In this document: piece after piece, positions 35,017 through 43,722 of the stretch
Position numbering within the stretch: the first letter of the stretch is position 1
How the letters are laid out: every line of letters starts with the position of its first letter
Assembly (NCBI GenBank): GCA_030824575.1
Contig: JAVBXL010000194.1
Coordinates: 1-49,585, forward strand
Length of the DNA stretch: 49,585 bases
Source: a bacterium
Lineage (GTDB): Bacteria; Pseudomonadota; Alphaproteobacteria; Sphingomonadales; Sphingomonadaceae
Direction: 5' to 3'
Notes under the pieces: generated by a model
Told to the model about the DNA's origin: nothing
Seen by the model: only the letters and a program-made list of their open reading frames with translations
Database searches by the model: none
Translations under genes and position numbers: made by a program

Positions 35017-35886
35017 TCAGCCCTGTAGCGCGGCGCGGAAATTGGCACCCATGCGCGCCGGATCGGCAGTGCGGCCCGTGAAATGATGGAACGCGCCGAC
35101 GGCCTGGAAGATCGTCATGCCGCTGCCGTCGAGGGTGCTGCAACCCGCCGCGCGGGCTTCGCGCAGCAGCTGGGTTTCGAGCGGGAAATAGACGATGTCG
35201 GTGACCCATAGCCGGGGTTCGAGCAGGGCGCGCGGGATCGCGGAACCGGGATGGACGGCCATACCCATGGGGGTCGCGTTGACGATGCCGTCGGCTTGGG
35301 CGACCGATGCGGCGAGATCGTCGCCCACGATGGCGCGGCCGACGTCGTGGACGGCGCAGAGCGCATCGCAGAGCGCGGTGGCGCGGGTGGAGTCGGAATC
35401 GAACAGGGTCAATTCCTGTACGCCCAGGTCCATGAGCGCGTGGGCAGTGGCGGCCCCTGCCCCGCCGGCACCCATTTGGACGACGCGGGTCATGGCGGTG
35501 CCTTGCGGCAGGCCGGAGCGGAGATTTTCGGCAAAGCCGGTGACGTCGGTATTGTAGCCGATGCGCCGGCCATCGCGGAAGACGACGGTGTTGACCGACC
35601 CGATCTGCGCGGCTTGCGGTGACAGTTCATCGAGATGTGCGATGACCGCCTGCTTATAGGGATGGGTGACGTTGACCCCCGCGAAACCGGCCAGTTGCAG
35701 CGCGTCCAGCAGGCGCGGCAGGTCGGACCCGTCCATGCCATCGGCGGCGAAATCGAACAGGCGGTAGATGAGGCGGATGCCCTGCGCATCCGCTTCGCTT
35801 TCATGCAGGCGCGGGGTAATCGAGGCCTGAATATCGCGACCGATCAGGCCGGTGAGATAGCGCGGGACGGAGCGGGATTGGGTCAA
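35017..35886 (-). CDS. Shikimate/quinate dehydrogenase (catabolic AroE-like)
   Basis: 289 residues. Substrate side: LIGRDIQASITPRLHE (Ser/Thr pair), VNVTHPYKQAV with the catalytic Lys, and IGYNTDVTGF with the Asp. Cofactor side: QMGAGGAGAATAHAL, then DSDSTRA where biosynthetic AroE has an NRT basic patch; the Asp suggests NAD rather than NADP, as in Corynebacterium-type quinate/shikimate dehydrogenases. The end SGMTIFQAVGAFHHFTGRTADPARM is also of that catabolic group. Paired with quiC it oxidises shikimate (or quinate) for growth. A dehydroquinate dehydratase, needed for quinate, is not in the window. Confidence 0.88.
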   Translation of the reverse strand: MTQSRSVPRYLTGLIGRDIQASITPRLHESEADAQGIRLIYRLFDFAADGMDGSDLPRLLDALQLAGFAGVNVTHPYKQAVIAHLDELSPQAAQIGSVNTVVFRDGRRIGYNTDVTGFAENLRSGLPQGTAMTRVVQMGAGGAGAATAHALMDLGVQELTLFDSDSTRATALCDALCAVHDVGRAIVGDDLAASVAQADGIVNATPMGMAVHPGSAIPRALLEPRLWVTDIVYFPLETQLLREARAAGCSTLDGSGMTIFQAVGAFHHFTGRTADPARMGANFRAALQG

Positions 35887-35911
35887 GAGTGGCGATCCAA
35901 TGAGAAAAGAT

Positions 35912-35933
35912 GGTCCCCGTCGTGACGGGGACC
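35912..35933 (-). terminator. Hairpin after the TonB receptor gene
   Basis: Perfect ten-base arms GGTCCCCGTC and GACGGGGACC with a minimal loop, followed on the minus strand by ATCTTTTCTC. Ten bases beyond the receptor stop and 25 bases before the shikimate dehydrogenase start, it should terminate or attenuate transcription between them, lowering read-through into the quiC pair. Confidence 0.65.
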
Positions 35934-35942
35934 AGGGAGAGA

Positions 35943-38879
35943 TCAGAATTTGAACTTCGCGCCGACATAGAAGGACCGGCCGACCATGTCGTAAGTGCCC
36001 GCGTCCGTGCCGTTTTGCGAACTGGCGACGAAGGGAATAGCCTTGTCGAACAGGTTGGTGACGCCGCCACGCAGTTGCAGATTATCGTTGATATCGACGG
36101 TCGAGAAGATATCGAACAGATTATAGGGCTTTACCCCCACCTGTTCCGACGCGGGCGAGGTGATGGCGCTGATGTCGCGCAGCTTGCCCTGATAGCGCCA
36201 GCGCACACCGAAGCCAAAGACATCGGAGCTGTAGCCGAGCGTCGTCAGCGCCTTCCATTTGGGCAGCGGACGGCCCGGCGTGCTGGTGCCCACGAAATCC
36301 TGCGCCGCTGAACCCGGCAGGGTCTGTACCTTATAATGGTTCAGCCAGCCGATGGCGGACGAGGCGTAGATTTTGCCCGATCCGTCGCCAATGCCGGCTT
36401 CCGACAGGCGCAGCGACCAGTTGACCTGCATATCGATGCCGTCGGTGTCGAGCGCGCCGAGGTTCAGATAAGGCTGGGCGATGGCGACGAGCTGGCCGGT
36501 CAGGTCACGTTCGACCAGTTGGCAAAATTCGTTGCTGTTCGAATAGCTGCTGTTCGATCCGTCGAGATTATAGCATTTGGCGAGGACTGTCAGACCATTG
36601 ATGGTGGAGATGACATTGCGGATCTTGATATTATAATAGTCGACCGAGAAGGAGAAGCCCGACAGCCAGGGCGACGCAAATTTGGGATTATAGACAAAGC
36701 CGACGTTGAAGGTGTTCGCCTTTTCCGGGGTCAGGGCGCTGTTGCCCTGGATATTGCCGCCGGTCGCGGTGGTGGCGAACTGATAGGCGTCGATCGCCGC
36801 GGCGGGGATGCCCTGCGCCAGGCACAGGTCGCGGACTTGTGCGCCATTGGCGCCGGTGCGGGCCGCCGAGCGGACGTCGCAGGGATCGCCGACCGCCAGC
36901 GGCGGGGTGCCGATGGCGAGTTGCGAGCCGGTAATGGGCGAGAAGAGTTCGCCGATATTGGGGGCGCGGACGGCCCGCTGGTAGCTGCCGCGGATCAGCA
37001 GCGACTGGACCGGCTGCCAGCGGGCGTCCAATTCGTAGCTCTTCACGCTGCCGCTGGGCTTATAGTCGGAATAGCGGAAGGCCGCACCGACGCCTAGTTC
37101 GTGGAAGAAGGGGGTTTCGGACAGCAAGGGTATGTCGATCTGCGCCGCAAATTCCTTGACGCTGATTTCGCCACGGGCCGCGTTGGAGCCAACGACGCCC
37201 TCGACATTGTTAGTCACCAGATCGGAGCTGGGGTCATATTTATAGGTGTTCTTGCGATAGCCGCCAAGCAGCGCCAGCTGGACCGGCCCTGCCGGCAGAT
37301 CGAACAGCGGGCCGTTGATCTGACCCTGGACCTGGGTCTGGGTCAGCCGTTCGCTGCTGTTGATCGTCGCGGTCATATATTGCTGACATTCGCGCGACAG
37401 GCTGGTCGCGTTGGTGATGCCGAAGGGGTTGAAGCCACCCGCGCACAGCGAAGCGCCGCCGTCAGGGGCGTTGAGCAACGTCTGGACCCGCGATTTCAGC
37501 ACAGCGTTGAACATCGACTGGTTGTGGACGGTTTCGTCATAGGAGGCGAAGGCGTCGAACTTCCACGATCCGGCCAACGTACCCTTCAGCCCGGCCAGAT
37601 ATTGCTGGACCCGGTAATTTTCGTCCCATCCCTTGTCGCCGATGCCGACATAGCGGGCGCTCCAGCGAAAGGGCGCGGCCGGGTTGGCCCGCGACGCCAG
37701 CAGGGTGGACAGGTCGGTGGGGATGAAGGGATTGGTGACCGGAATGGTGGTGAAGGGCGCGAACTGCGTCAGGCTGCCGCCGCTTTCGGTGGTGACGGTG
37801 GAGTCGACATAGAGGAACTGACCGTAAGCGGTCAGTGATTCGGTGAGGTCGAACTCCCCCTTGGCGAAGGCGGACTTGCGTTCGAAGGCGTTGAGGATCT
37901 GCAACTGCGGCCCGACCGGCATGCGGACATTGCCGCCGACCACGGCATAGGCGCCGGTCGTTGGCCCCTTATAATTGATCGCGCCCGTTTGCGTGAACAG
38001 CGAGCCGTCATTGTTGAAGCCGAGGTTAAGCGTCGGGTTGACCGGCGTGGTGACGCCATAGCTGGCGAAGAGGCCGTTGAGCGCGGCCTGATTGGGCAGA
38101 TTCAATGCATTGGGCACATAGGCACCGGTGCCGATGAAGGACGAGGGCACCTTGTCGGAGAAGAAGTTACGCTGCGACCCGGACAGCGGATCGCGTTGGC
38201 CGTAGCTCAAGGCCAGCATCAGGCGGCCACGATCGTCGGCGAATTTGGTGCCCAACGCGATCGAGGCGTTGAATTTGCCATAGTCGCCGCGGAAGCTGTT
38301 GCCGTTCTGAATGTCGCCACGGATGCCGTCAAAATATTTGTCGGTCTTGAAATTGACGACGCCGGACATGGCGTCCGAACCATAGATGGCCGACGCGCCG
38401 CCGGTGATGACGTCCACCGACCCGATGATCGATTCCGGCAGGATGTTGATATCGACATTGCCGTTAATGTCCGACAGCGGCAGGCGACGGCCGTCGAGCA
38501 GGATGAGGTTGCGGTTGGAACCGAGCGCGCGCAGGTTGAGCGTGGCGCGGCCGCCCGATCCCTGGCCGCCGGTGCCGGCATTGCCCGATGGCGTGAAGCC
38601 AGGCAGCTGGTTCAGCGAATCTTCGAGCGTGATCTGGCCGCTTTGCTGGACCAGTTCATCCGAGACGGTGACGATCGGGCTGACCGCGACATTGTTCGGG
38701 CGGGCGATCAGCGATCCGGTGACGACGATGTCGGCGGTGGCCGGTTCGGCAGCAGCGTCACTGGCCTGCTCGGCCGGTGCGGCCTGATCCTGCGCCCAAA
38801 GCGGCGACACGCAGGCGCACAGCGCCATGGCGGCCAGCGATACGCCGAGGCGAAGCTGCTTGTTGAAACCTGATGTCAT
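35943..38879 (-). CDS. TonB-dependent outer-membrane receptor
   Basis: 978 residues. Signal peptide (LRLGVSLAAMALCACVSPLWAQ), a TonB-box-like start ADIVVTGSLIARPNN, plug domain (LEDSLNQLPGFTPSGN, ALGSNRNLILLDGRRLP, VDVITGGASAIYGSDAMSGVVNFKTD) and a long beta-barrel ending in FYVGAKFKF with the terminal Phe. This is the large sphingomonad type used to import plant-derived and aromatic molecules. AAGGGAGGATAG precedes the ATG, and a palindromic operator lies about 28 bases upstream. The substrate is presumably the ester or glycoside handled by the adjacent enzymes. Confidence 0.93.
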   Translation of the reverse strand: MTSGFNKQLRLGVSLAAMALCACVSPLWAQDQAAPAEQASDAAAEPATADIVVTGSLIARPNNVAVSPIVTVSDELVQQSGQITLEDSLNQLPGFTPSGNAGTGGQGSGGRATLNLRALGSNRNLILLDGRRLPLSDINGNVDINILPESIIGSVDVITGGASAIYGSDAMSGVVNFKTDKYFDGIRGDIQNGNSFRGDYGKFNASIALGTKFADDRGRLMLALSYGQRDPLSGSQRNFFSDKVPSSFIGTGAYVPNALNLPNQAALNGLFASYGVTTPVNPTLNLGFNNDGSLFTQTGAINYKGPTTGAYAVVGGNVRMPVGPQLQILNAFERKSAFAKGEFDLTESLTAYGQFLYVDSTVTTESGGSLTQFAPFTTIPVTNPFIPTDLSTLLASRANPAAPFRWSARYVGIGDKGWDENYRVQQYLAGLKGTLAGSWKFDAFASYDETVHNQSMFNAVLKSRVQTLLNAPDGGASLCAGGFNPFGITNATSLSRECQQYMTATINSSERLTQTQVQGQINGPLFDLPAGPVQLALLGGYRKNTYKYDPSSDLVTNNVEGVVGSNAARGEISVKEFAAQIDIPLLSETPFFHELGVGAAFRYSDYKPSGSVKSYELDARWQPVQSLLIRGSYQRAVRAPNIGELFSPITGSQLAIGTPPLAVGDPCDVRSAARTGANGAQVRDLCLAQGIPAAAIDAYQFATTATGGNIQGNSALTPEKANTFNVGFVYNPKFASPWLSGFSFSVDYYNIKIRNVISTINGLTVLAKCYNLDGSNSSYSNSNEFCQLVERDLTGQLVAIAQPYLNLGALDTDGIDMQVNWSLRLSEAGIGDGSGKIYASSAIGWLNHYKVQTLPGSAAQDFVGTSTPGRPLPKWKALTTLGYSSDVFGFGVRWRYQGKLRDISAITSPASEQVGVKPYNLFDIFSTVDINDNLQLRGGVTNLFDKAIPFVASSQNGTDAGTYDMVGRSFYVGAKFKF

Positions 38880-38896
38880 GCTATCCTCCCTTTTTT

Positions 38897-38916
38897 ATTA
38901 CTAACTAGTTCGTACA
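38897..38916. promoter_or_regulatory. Shared palindromic operator, copy 1 (TonB receptor)
   Basis: ATTACTAACTAGTTCGTACA around the core AACTAGTT, centred about 28 bases before the receptor start. The right half CGTACA is identical to that of copy 3; the left half is weaker. Compare copies at 40471-40490 and 44737-44756. Confidence 0.7.
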
Positions 38917-38978
38917 TAAACTGGTGCGGCCCGAGGCTCTATTGGCCCTTATGGCTATGTTGTACGGCTATCTGTTGG

Positions 38979-40280
38979 TCAGTCCATTTCCACCCGGCGC
39001 ACATCCCCCACGATGAAGACATAAGCGGCGGCACCGACCAGCGCGAGGACGCCGATGAAGGCGAGCGCGAAGTAGAAGGAGCCGGTCTGGCCCACGATCA
39101 GGCCGACCACGATCGGCGTGACGATGCCCGCCAGATTGGCGCAGAGATTGAAGACGCCGCCGGTGAGGCCGATAAACTGGCGCGGGGCGACGTCCGAAAT
39201 CAGGGTCCAGCCCAGATTGACCATGCCCTGCCCGAAGAAGGCGATCGACATGATGGCGATGACCAGCGTGTTGCTCTGAACGAAATTGGCCGCGACGATG
39301 GTGGAGGCCAGCAGCAGGCCCGCGACGATTGGCAGCTTGCGGCCGATATTGGCGGAGCCGGTGCGGCGGATCAGCATGTCGGACACTTGCCCGCCCAGCA
39401 GCACGCCGGCCGAGGCGGCGATATAGGGCAGCACGGCGAAGGTGCCGGATTTGAGCCAGTCCATGCCGCGTTCGGTCGCCAGATAGGTGGGGAACCAGGT
39501 GAGGAAGAAGACCAGGGTAGAGTTGCCGCAAAACTGGCCGATCGATGCGCCCAATATCTGGCGCTTGCCCATCAGCTTGCGCACATTGGACCAGGAGAAG
39601 GGGATTTTTACATGCCTGCCGGCGATGGCGACGCCCCCGCCCGCTTCGATATAGGCAAGTTCGGCGGCGTTGACACGGTCGCTGTCGCCCGGATCGCGAT
39701 AGCGGGCGTACATGAGCAGGCCAAAGGCCATGCCGAGCACGCCGGCGATCACGAAAAGCGCGCGCCAGCCGAAGCTGCCCACCACCCAGAACAGGACCGG
39801 GCTGAAAAAGGCCAGGCCCGCATATTGCCCCACGGCATAGACGGAATTGGCCCGCGCCCGTTCATCCTGCGGGAACCAACTGCTGAGGATGCGGCTGTTG
39901 CACGGGTAGCAAGGTGCCTCCGCCATGCCCAGCGCAAGACGGAAGCCGAACAACATCGCCACATTACCGGCCAGGCCGTGGAGCAACGTGAAAAAGGACC
40001 AGAGGATCAGCGATCCGGCATAGGTGATGCGCGTGCCCAAGCGGTCGAGGAGCAGGCCGCCGGGGATTTGCGAGGCGGCATAGGTCCAGGAGAAGGCCGA
40101 GAAGATGAAGCCCATCATTTCCGGCGAAATTTTGAGTTCCGCGGTCAAGGAGGGGGCGGCGACGCCCATGACGGCGCGGTCCATATAGTTGAGCAGGGTG
40201 GCGACGCTGATGAGCGCCAGCACGCCGATGCGCGCGCGGGTGGGACGAAGCAGCCCGGCCGGGGCGACGGGCGCGCTCAT
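38979..40280 (-). CDS. MFS transporter, anion:cation symporter type
   Basis: 433 residues from MSAPVAPAGLLRPTRARIG; a longer frame adds 31 residues that do not look membrane-related. About twelve hydrophobic segments; LLNYMDRAVMGVAAPSLTAEL and the loop motif GGLLLDRLGTR are those of the ACS family (hexuronate, glucarate, 4-hydroxybenzoate, phthalate carriers), which moves organic anions with H+. FRLALGMAEAPCYPCNSRILSSWFPQDERARA is also typical. Most likely carries shikimate/quinate or an aromatic acid released in the periplasm by the upstream esterases. Confidence 0.88.
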   Translation of the reverse strand: MSAPVAPAGLLRPTRARIGVLALISVATLLNYMDRAVMGVAAPSLTAELKISPEMMGFIFSAFSWTYAASQIPGGLLLDRLGTRITYAGSLILWSFFTLLHGLAGNVAMLFGFRLALGMAEAPCYPCNSRILSSWFPQDERARANSVYAVGQYAGLAFFSPVLFWVVGSFGWRALFVIAGVLGMAFGLLMYARYRDPGDSDRVNAAELAYIEAGGGVAIAGRHVKIPFSWSNVRKLMGKRQILGASIGQFCGNSTLVFFLTWFPTYLATERGMDWLKSGTFAVLPYIAASAGVLLGGQVSDMLIRRTGSANIGRKLPIVAGLLLASTIVAANFVQSNTLVIAIMSIAFFGQGMVNLGWTLISDVAPRQFIGLTGGVFNLCANLAGIVTPIVVGLIVGQTGSFYFALAFIGVLALVGAAAYVFIVGDVRRVEMD

Positions 40281-40470
40281 GCCGCCGTCAGCCGCAAGCG
40301 GTGGGGGTGCGCCGCACGGCGCCCCATGCCCGAAAGGTCGGGATGACGGGCGTTCGGACGATAGATGCTGCACTGGGCCGTCAATGGCCGATCCTCCCCA
40401 TCAGTCGAGATATGTTTCCCGATCTTGCAGATTCGCTTCTATGCCAAGTCGGATATGTCGGCAAGAGAAA

Positions 40471-40490
40471 TGTACGAACTAGTTCATACA
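40471..40490. promoter_or_regulatory. Shared palindromic operator, copy 2 (MFS transporter)
   Basis: TGTACGAACTAGTTCATACA, a palindrome with a single mismatched pair, the best of the three copies. It sits four bases beyond the stop of the lipoprotein gene and about 190 bases before the MFS start, in an otherwise geneless 213-base gap (40281-40493). Confidence 0.75.
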
Positions 40491-40493
40491 AAC

Positions 40494-41606
40494 TTATGGG
40501 AGCGTGTAAGGGAGTTGCCGGACCGCAATCCGGTCCGCCTGATAGGAGCCGAGCCACAGGTCGTCATCCACCATCACCGCCGCCGATACGCCGTTGAGGA
40601 GCGGATCGGGCGGACCATAAGCGACGAGCGAAAAGCGCCGGGTTTCCGGGTCGAACTGCGCCACGGCATAGCCGCGATGGCACAACATGCCATCAGCGAC
40701 GTCGTTGACGATTTTGCGCACACCGCCGCAGGCCGGTTCGTCGCGCACCATGCCTGCAAGCAGCAGGCGGTCGCCATTCCAATGGATATTGTCGGGCATA
40801 AATTCGGGCGCTTGTGCGCGCCAGAGCGGCTGGCGCGTGTCGTGGCGGGCATAGGCGACGACGTCGCGCAGGCCGAAGGCGATGACGTAGAAGCCGCTGT
40901 CATCGCGCGCCGTTTCCAGCCCGTTATTGCCGGGGAGTTCGGTGCCGGGGAGCAGGTGGAAGGCAGCGTCGCCGGGCTGGCGTTCGTAGACGCCGCCGGT
41001 GGCGTCGCCGCGGACGAAATCAGTGATGCTGGTGCCGGGGCGGGTCAGCACCGTGGCAATGACCGTCCCGTCTGTGTAGGAAGCGACGGCGTTGGCGACA
41101 TGGCCCGGCGGCATGGCGAGGCAGCCTTGCCAGCGCAGGGTCGGTGCGCCCTCGCCGCGCGCGTCGATCGCGAAAACCTCGATCGCTTCGCGGCCGCCAT
41201 GGTTGACGACCAGCAGCCTGCCCTGTTCCTGTTTCTGGCCCGGCCCGGTCATGCGCAGGCTGAGGCCGCGGGCGGTGAACAGCGCCGGATCGGGCGGCGT
41301 GGCGCAATCGGGATAGCGGGGGTCGGGCGCGACCTGATCGGGCGCGGCGGTGAACCAGAGGCTGGCGCGGCGGGTGCGGCTGTTGACCAGTTTCAGCCCT
41401 GATCCGGTGGCAAAGCCGCTGGCGATAATCCATGGGGTTGCCGGGATATGGGCGAGGTCTTCGGGCTTGTTCGCGCCGCAGACGAAGGCGAACTGGGCGG
41501 TGGGGGCGCAATTGTCCGCGCTTGCGGTCGGCGCGTACGCGATGGGTGTCGTCGTGCAGCCGCTGAGCAACGCCGCGACGCTGAGCAGGCGCAGCGCGCG
41601 CATCAT
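40494..41606 (-). CDS. Beta-propeller lipoprotein, PON/SMP-30-like
   Basis: 370 residues; start at the ATG that overlaps the upstream stop (ATGA). Lipobox LLSGCT gives a membrane-anchored periplasmic protein. Weak repeats across the chain and stretches LLVVNHGGREAIEVFAID and MPDNIHWNGDRLLLAG resemble the paraoxonase/strictosidine-synthase/SMP-30 propellers (PON has LYVVNHP...VEIF). Such folds often hydrolyse lactones or esters with a central Ca. In this operon a lactonase or arylesterase role on the imported compound is plausible, but no direct functional evidence is visible. Last gene of the esterase operon. Confidence 0.65.
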   Translation of the reverse strand: MMRALRLLSVAALLSGCTTTPIAYAPTASADNCAPTAQFAFVCGANKPEDLAHIPATPWIIASGFATGSGLKLVNSRTRRASLWFTAAPDQVAPDPRYPDCATPPDPALFTARGLSLRMTGPGQKQEQGRLLVVNHGGREAIEVFAIDARGEGAPTLRWQGCLAMPPGHVANAVASYTDGTVIATVLTRPGTSITDFVRGDATGGVYERQPGDAAFHLLPGTELPGNNGLETARDDSGFYVIAFGLRDVVAYARHDTRQPLWRAQAPEFMPDNIHWNGDRLLLAGMVRDEPACGGVRKIVNDVADGMLCHRGYAVAQFDPETRRFSLVAYGPPDPLLNGVSAAVMVDDDLWLGSYQADRIAVRQLPYTLP

Positions 41607-42130
41607 GTGACGCGATAGACCCGGATGCGCACCGACGGGGCGGGCGCGTCTTGCGGCGGCGAGCCGAGCGTGCCGATGAAGATCGCCTGATTGAGCCAAT
41701 CGTGCGGGCCGGTAGGCGCTTCGAAACTGGGGACGGTGCGCAGATAGCGGCTGGGCGCGGCGGGCACGCGGCTGTTGGTCAGGCCGATATTGCGGACATG
41801 GATCGGCGTGCCGTCGTCGGTGCGCATCATATAATCGGCCTCGATCACGGTCCAGTTGTCGGCGCGCTGCAACTGCCAGTCCGCGCCGCCCGCCAGCACG
41901 GTGCCGCGGATGCGGGGACCGGCGAAGCTGCCGCCGGTGATGGGGATACGCCGCCGGGTGCCGAGCGCGGTCGGGCCGATCTCCTGCGTCGGTTCGAGCG
42001 TGACGATCGCTTCATAAACGAAGTCCAGCCCCGGCGCGTCGGCCGTAGCCCAGGATCGGGTCGGCAGGGCCGATGCCGCGACCGCTCCGCTCATGGCGGT
42101 CAGGACATGGCGTCGATCGATCATCGCCAT
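41603..42130 (-). CDS. DUF3237 family protein, exported
   Basis: 175 residues; start MAMIDRRHVLTAMSG, whose ATG shares a base with the carboxylesterase stop (TGATG). The N-terminus with RR, a hydrophobic stretch AMSGAVAASAL and TRSWA looks like a Tat-type signal. The body fits DUF3237: FVYEAIVTLEPTQEIGPTALGTRRRIPITGG, IRGTVLAGGADWQL, YMMRTDDGTPIHVRNIGL and a C-terminal ...AIFIGTL...VRIRVYRV. The family has no established activity; it is often next to esterases and aromatic genes. Overlaps both neighbours, so it is certainly part of the esterase operon. Confidence 0.8.
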   Translation of the reverse strand: MAMIDRRHVLTAMSGAVAASALPTRSWATADAPGLDFVYEAIVTLEPTQEIGPTALGTRRRIPITGGSFAGPRIRGTVLAGGADWQLQRADNWTVIEADYMMRTDDGTPIHVRNIGLTNSRVPAAPSRYLRTVPSFEAPTGPHDWLNQAIFIGTLGSPPQDAPAPSVRIRVYRVT

Positions 42131-43722
42131 CAGTCTCTGATCCGCGGGCGATCGGTCGGCGGCGGCGCATCGGCGAACAGCGGCCAGTCGGCGAAATGGG
42201 GCCAGGGGATGACGCTGCGCCTCTCGCCCAGTTGCAACACCTGCGGTTTCGCGCGCGTGAAGGCAGGCCAGTTCGGGCCGGGATCGCCGGTGCGGGCGAA
42301 GGCGATCAGGCGATCCATCATCTCGGTCGACAGGCCCTGGTCGACTGCGGTCCAGTCGCGGGTGATGCGGAAGCGGTTGAGGCTGTCCAGCGTGCCCAGC
42401 CAATAGGGGATATCGGCCGAATGATAGGCGCCCACGGTCGCAGGATCATGGTCGGCAAAGGTAACGCCGGGTCGATAGGGTTGGACGCGGGTGAAAAAAT
42501 AGGCGTGGACGGGCGCCTTGCCGGTTGCGGCCTGCCCCAGCGCCCATTGCGCCATCTGGGCGTTCAGAGTGGAGTCGCGTTCGATATCGCGGGCCTGCCG
42601 CTGCGCCTCCTGCGGCGTGCGGGCGGGGTAGCGTTGCAGGATCGTCGCGGCACTGGCAGGGAAAGCACGGCGGACAGCGGCTTCATAGTCCGCCACGGTC
42701 GCGATGGGGCCCAGCGAGCGGAAGCTTTCGTCGCGGGTGAAGCCGAGCAGCAACGGCACGTCATTCTGGCGTCCGGCGGCAAAGGCGCTGGCGGGCGGTT
42801 CCGCCACCACATCGCCGTCGATCACGATCGGGCGGCGGCGCACCGGCGCAGCGCGGGCGATCAATTGGTCGGCGGGCAGATCGCGCATCTGTTCGATCGA
42901 CTGGGCGCCCAGCGCCTGTTGCAGCGCCAGCCCTTCGGCTTCCGCCTCCTTGAGCGGAGCGGCCTGGCCGACGCCGCCGAACGCACCGCCGCTCATGCCG
43001 ACGGCGCGGTGGAACAGGCCCTTCGCCATGGGGCTGGCTTGCAGCAGCGATACCGCCATCGATCCGGCGGACTGGCCCGCGATCGTGACCTGGCCCGGAT
43101 TGCCGCCGAAGCCGACGATGTTGGCCTTGATCCATTGCAGCGCCGCGACCTGATCCTTCAGGCCGTAATTGCCCGACTTGCCGCCATTTTCGGCGCTGAG
43201 TTGCGGGTGCGCTAGAAAACCCAGCGGGCCGACGCGATAGGCGATGGCGACATAGACCACGCCCTTGGCGGCGAGCGAGTCGCCGGCATAATTGGCCATG
43301 GACGCCGAACCGATGTTGAAGCCACCGCCATAGATCCAGGCGACCACCGGATAGCCGCCAGCGGGCGCGGGACCGGGCGGCGCCCAGATGTTGAGATAGA
43401 GGCAGTCCTCGCTGGTCGCTTCTTCGCCGAAATAATGGTTGATGTTGCGGGCGCGCAGCGGCTGGATACATGCCGGCGCGAAGCGATCGGCGTTCCAGAC
43501 GCCGTCCCAGCGGGCATGGGGTTGCGGATCGCGCCAGCGCAGGTCGCGCACTGGCGGCGCGGCGAAGGGGATGCCCAGCCAGGCGCGCACGCCCGATGTG
43601 AGCGTCTTGCCCGCGACCAGGCCGTCGGTCGTGCGGACGGGGTCGCCAGCGGGGCGTTCCACGATTTGCGCCGGAGCGGCGGACGACAGCAGCAGTCCCA
43701 GCGCCAACAGGAGCCGGCGCAT
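42130..43722 (-). CDS. Carboxylesterase type B, exported
   Basis: 530 residues with a clear signal peptide (MRRLLLALGLLLSSAAPAQ). Type-B marks: GIPFAAPPVRDLRWRDPQP, EDCLYLNIWAP, oxyanion loop YGGGFNIGS and the nucleophile elbow GQSAGS with Ser218; Glu and His of the triad lie in the second half (ADIPYWLG region). Hydrolyses carboxylic esters in the periplasm. The type-B family contains tannase/feruloyl-like enzymes, so hydroxycinnamoyl or galloyl esters are reasonable substrates. Starts one base inside the upstream hydrolase stop (TAATG). Confidence 0.9.
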   Translation of the reverse strand: MRRLLLALGLLLSSAAPAQIVERPAGDPVRTTDGLVAGKTLTSGVRAWLGIPFAAPPVRDLRWRDPQPHARWDGVWNADRFAPACIQPLRARNINHYFGEEATSEDCLYLNIWAPPGPAPAGGYPVVAWIYGGGFNIGSASMANYAGDSLAAKGVVYVAIAYRVGPLGFLAHPQLSAENGGKSGNYGLKDQVAALQWIKANIVGFGGNPGQVTIAGQSAGSMAVSLLQASPMAKGLFHRAVGMSGGAFGGVGQAAPLKEAEAEGLALQQALGAQSIEQMRDLPADQLIARAAPVRRRPIVIDGDVVAEPPASAFAAGRQNDVPLLLGFTRDESFRSLGPIATVADYEAAVRRAFPASAATILQRYPARTPQEAQRQARDIERDSTLNAQMAQWALGQAATGKAPVHAYFFTRVQPYRPGVTFADHDPATVGAYHSADIPYWLGTLDSLNRFRITRDWTAVDQGLSTEMMDRLIAFARTGDPGPNWPAFTRAKPQVLQLGERRSVIPWPHFADWPLFADAPPPTDRPRIRD

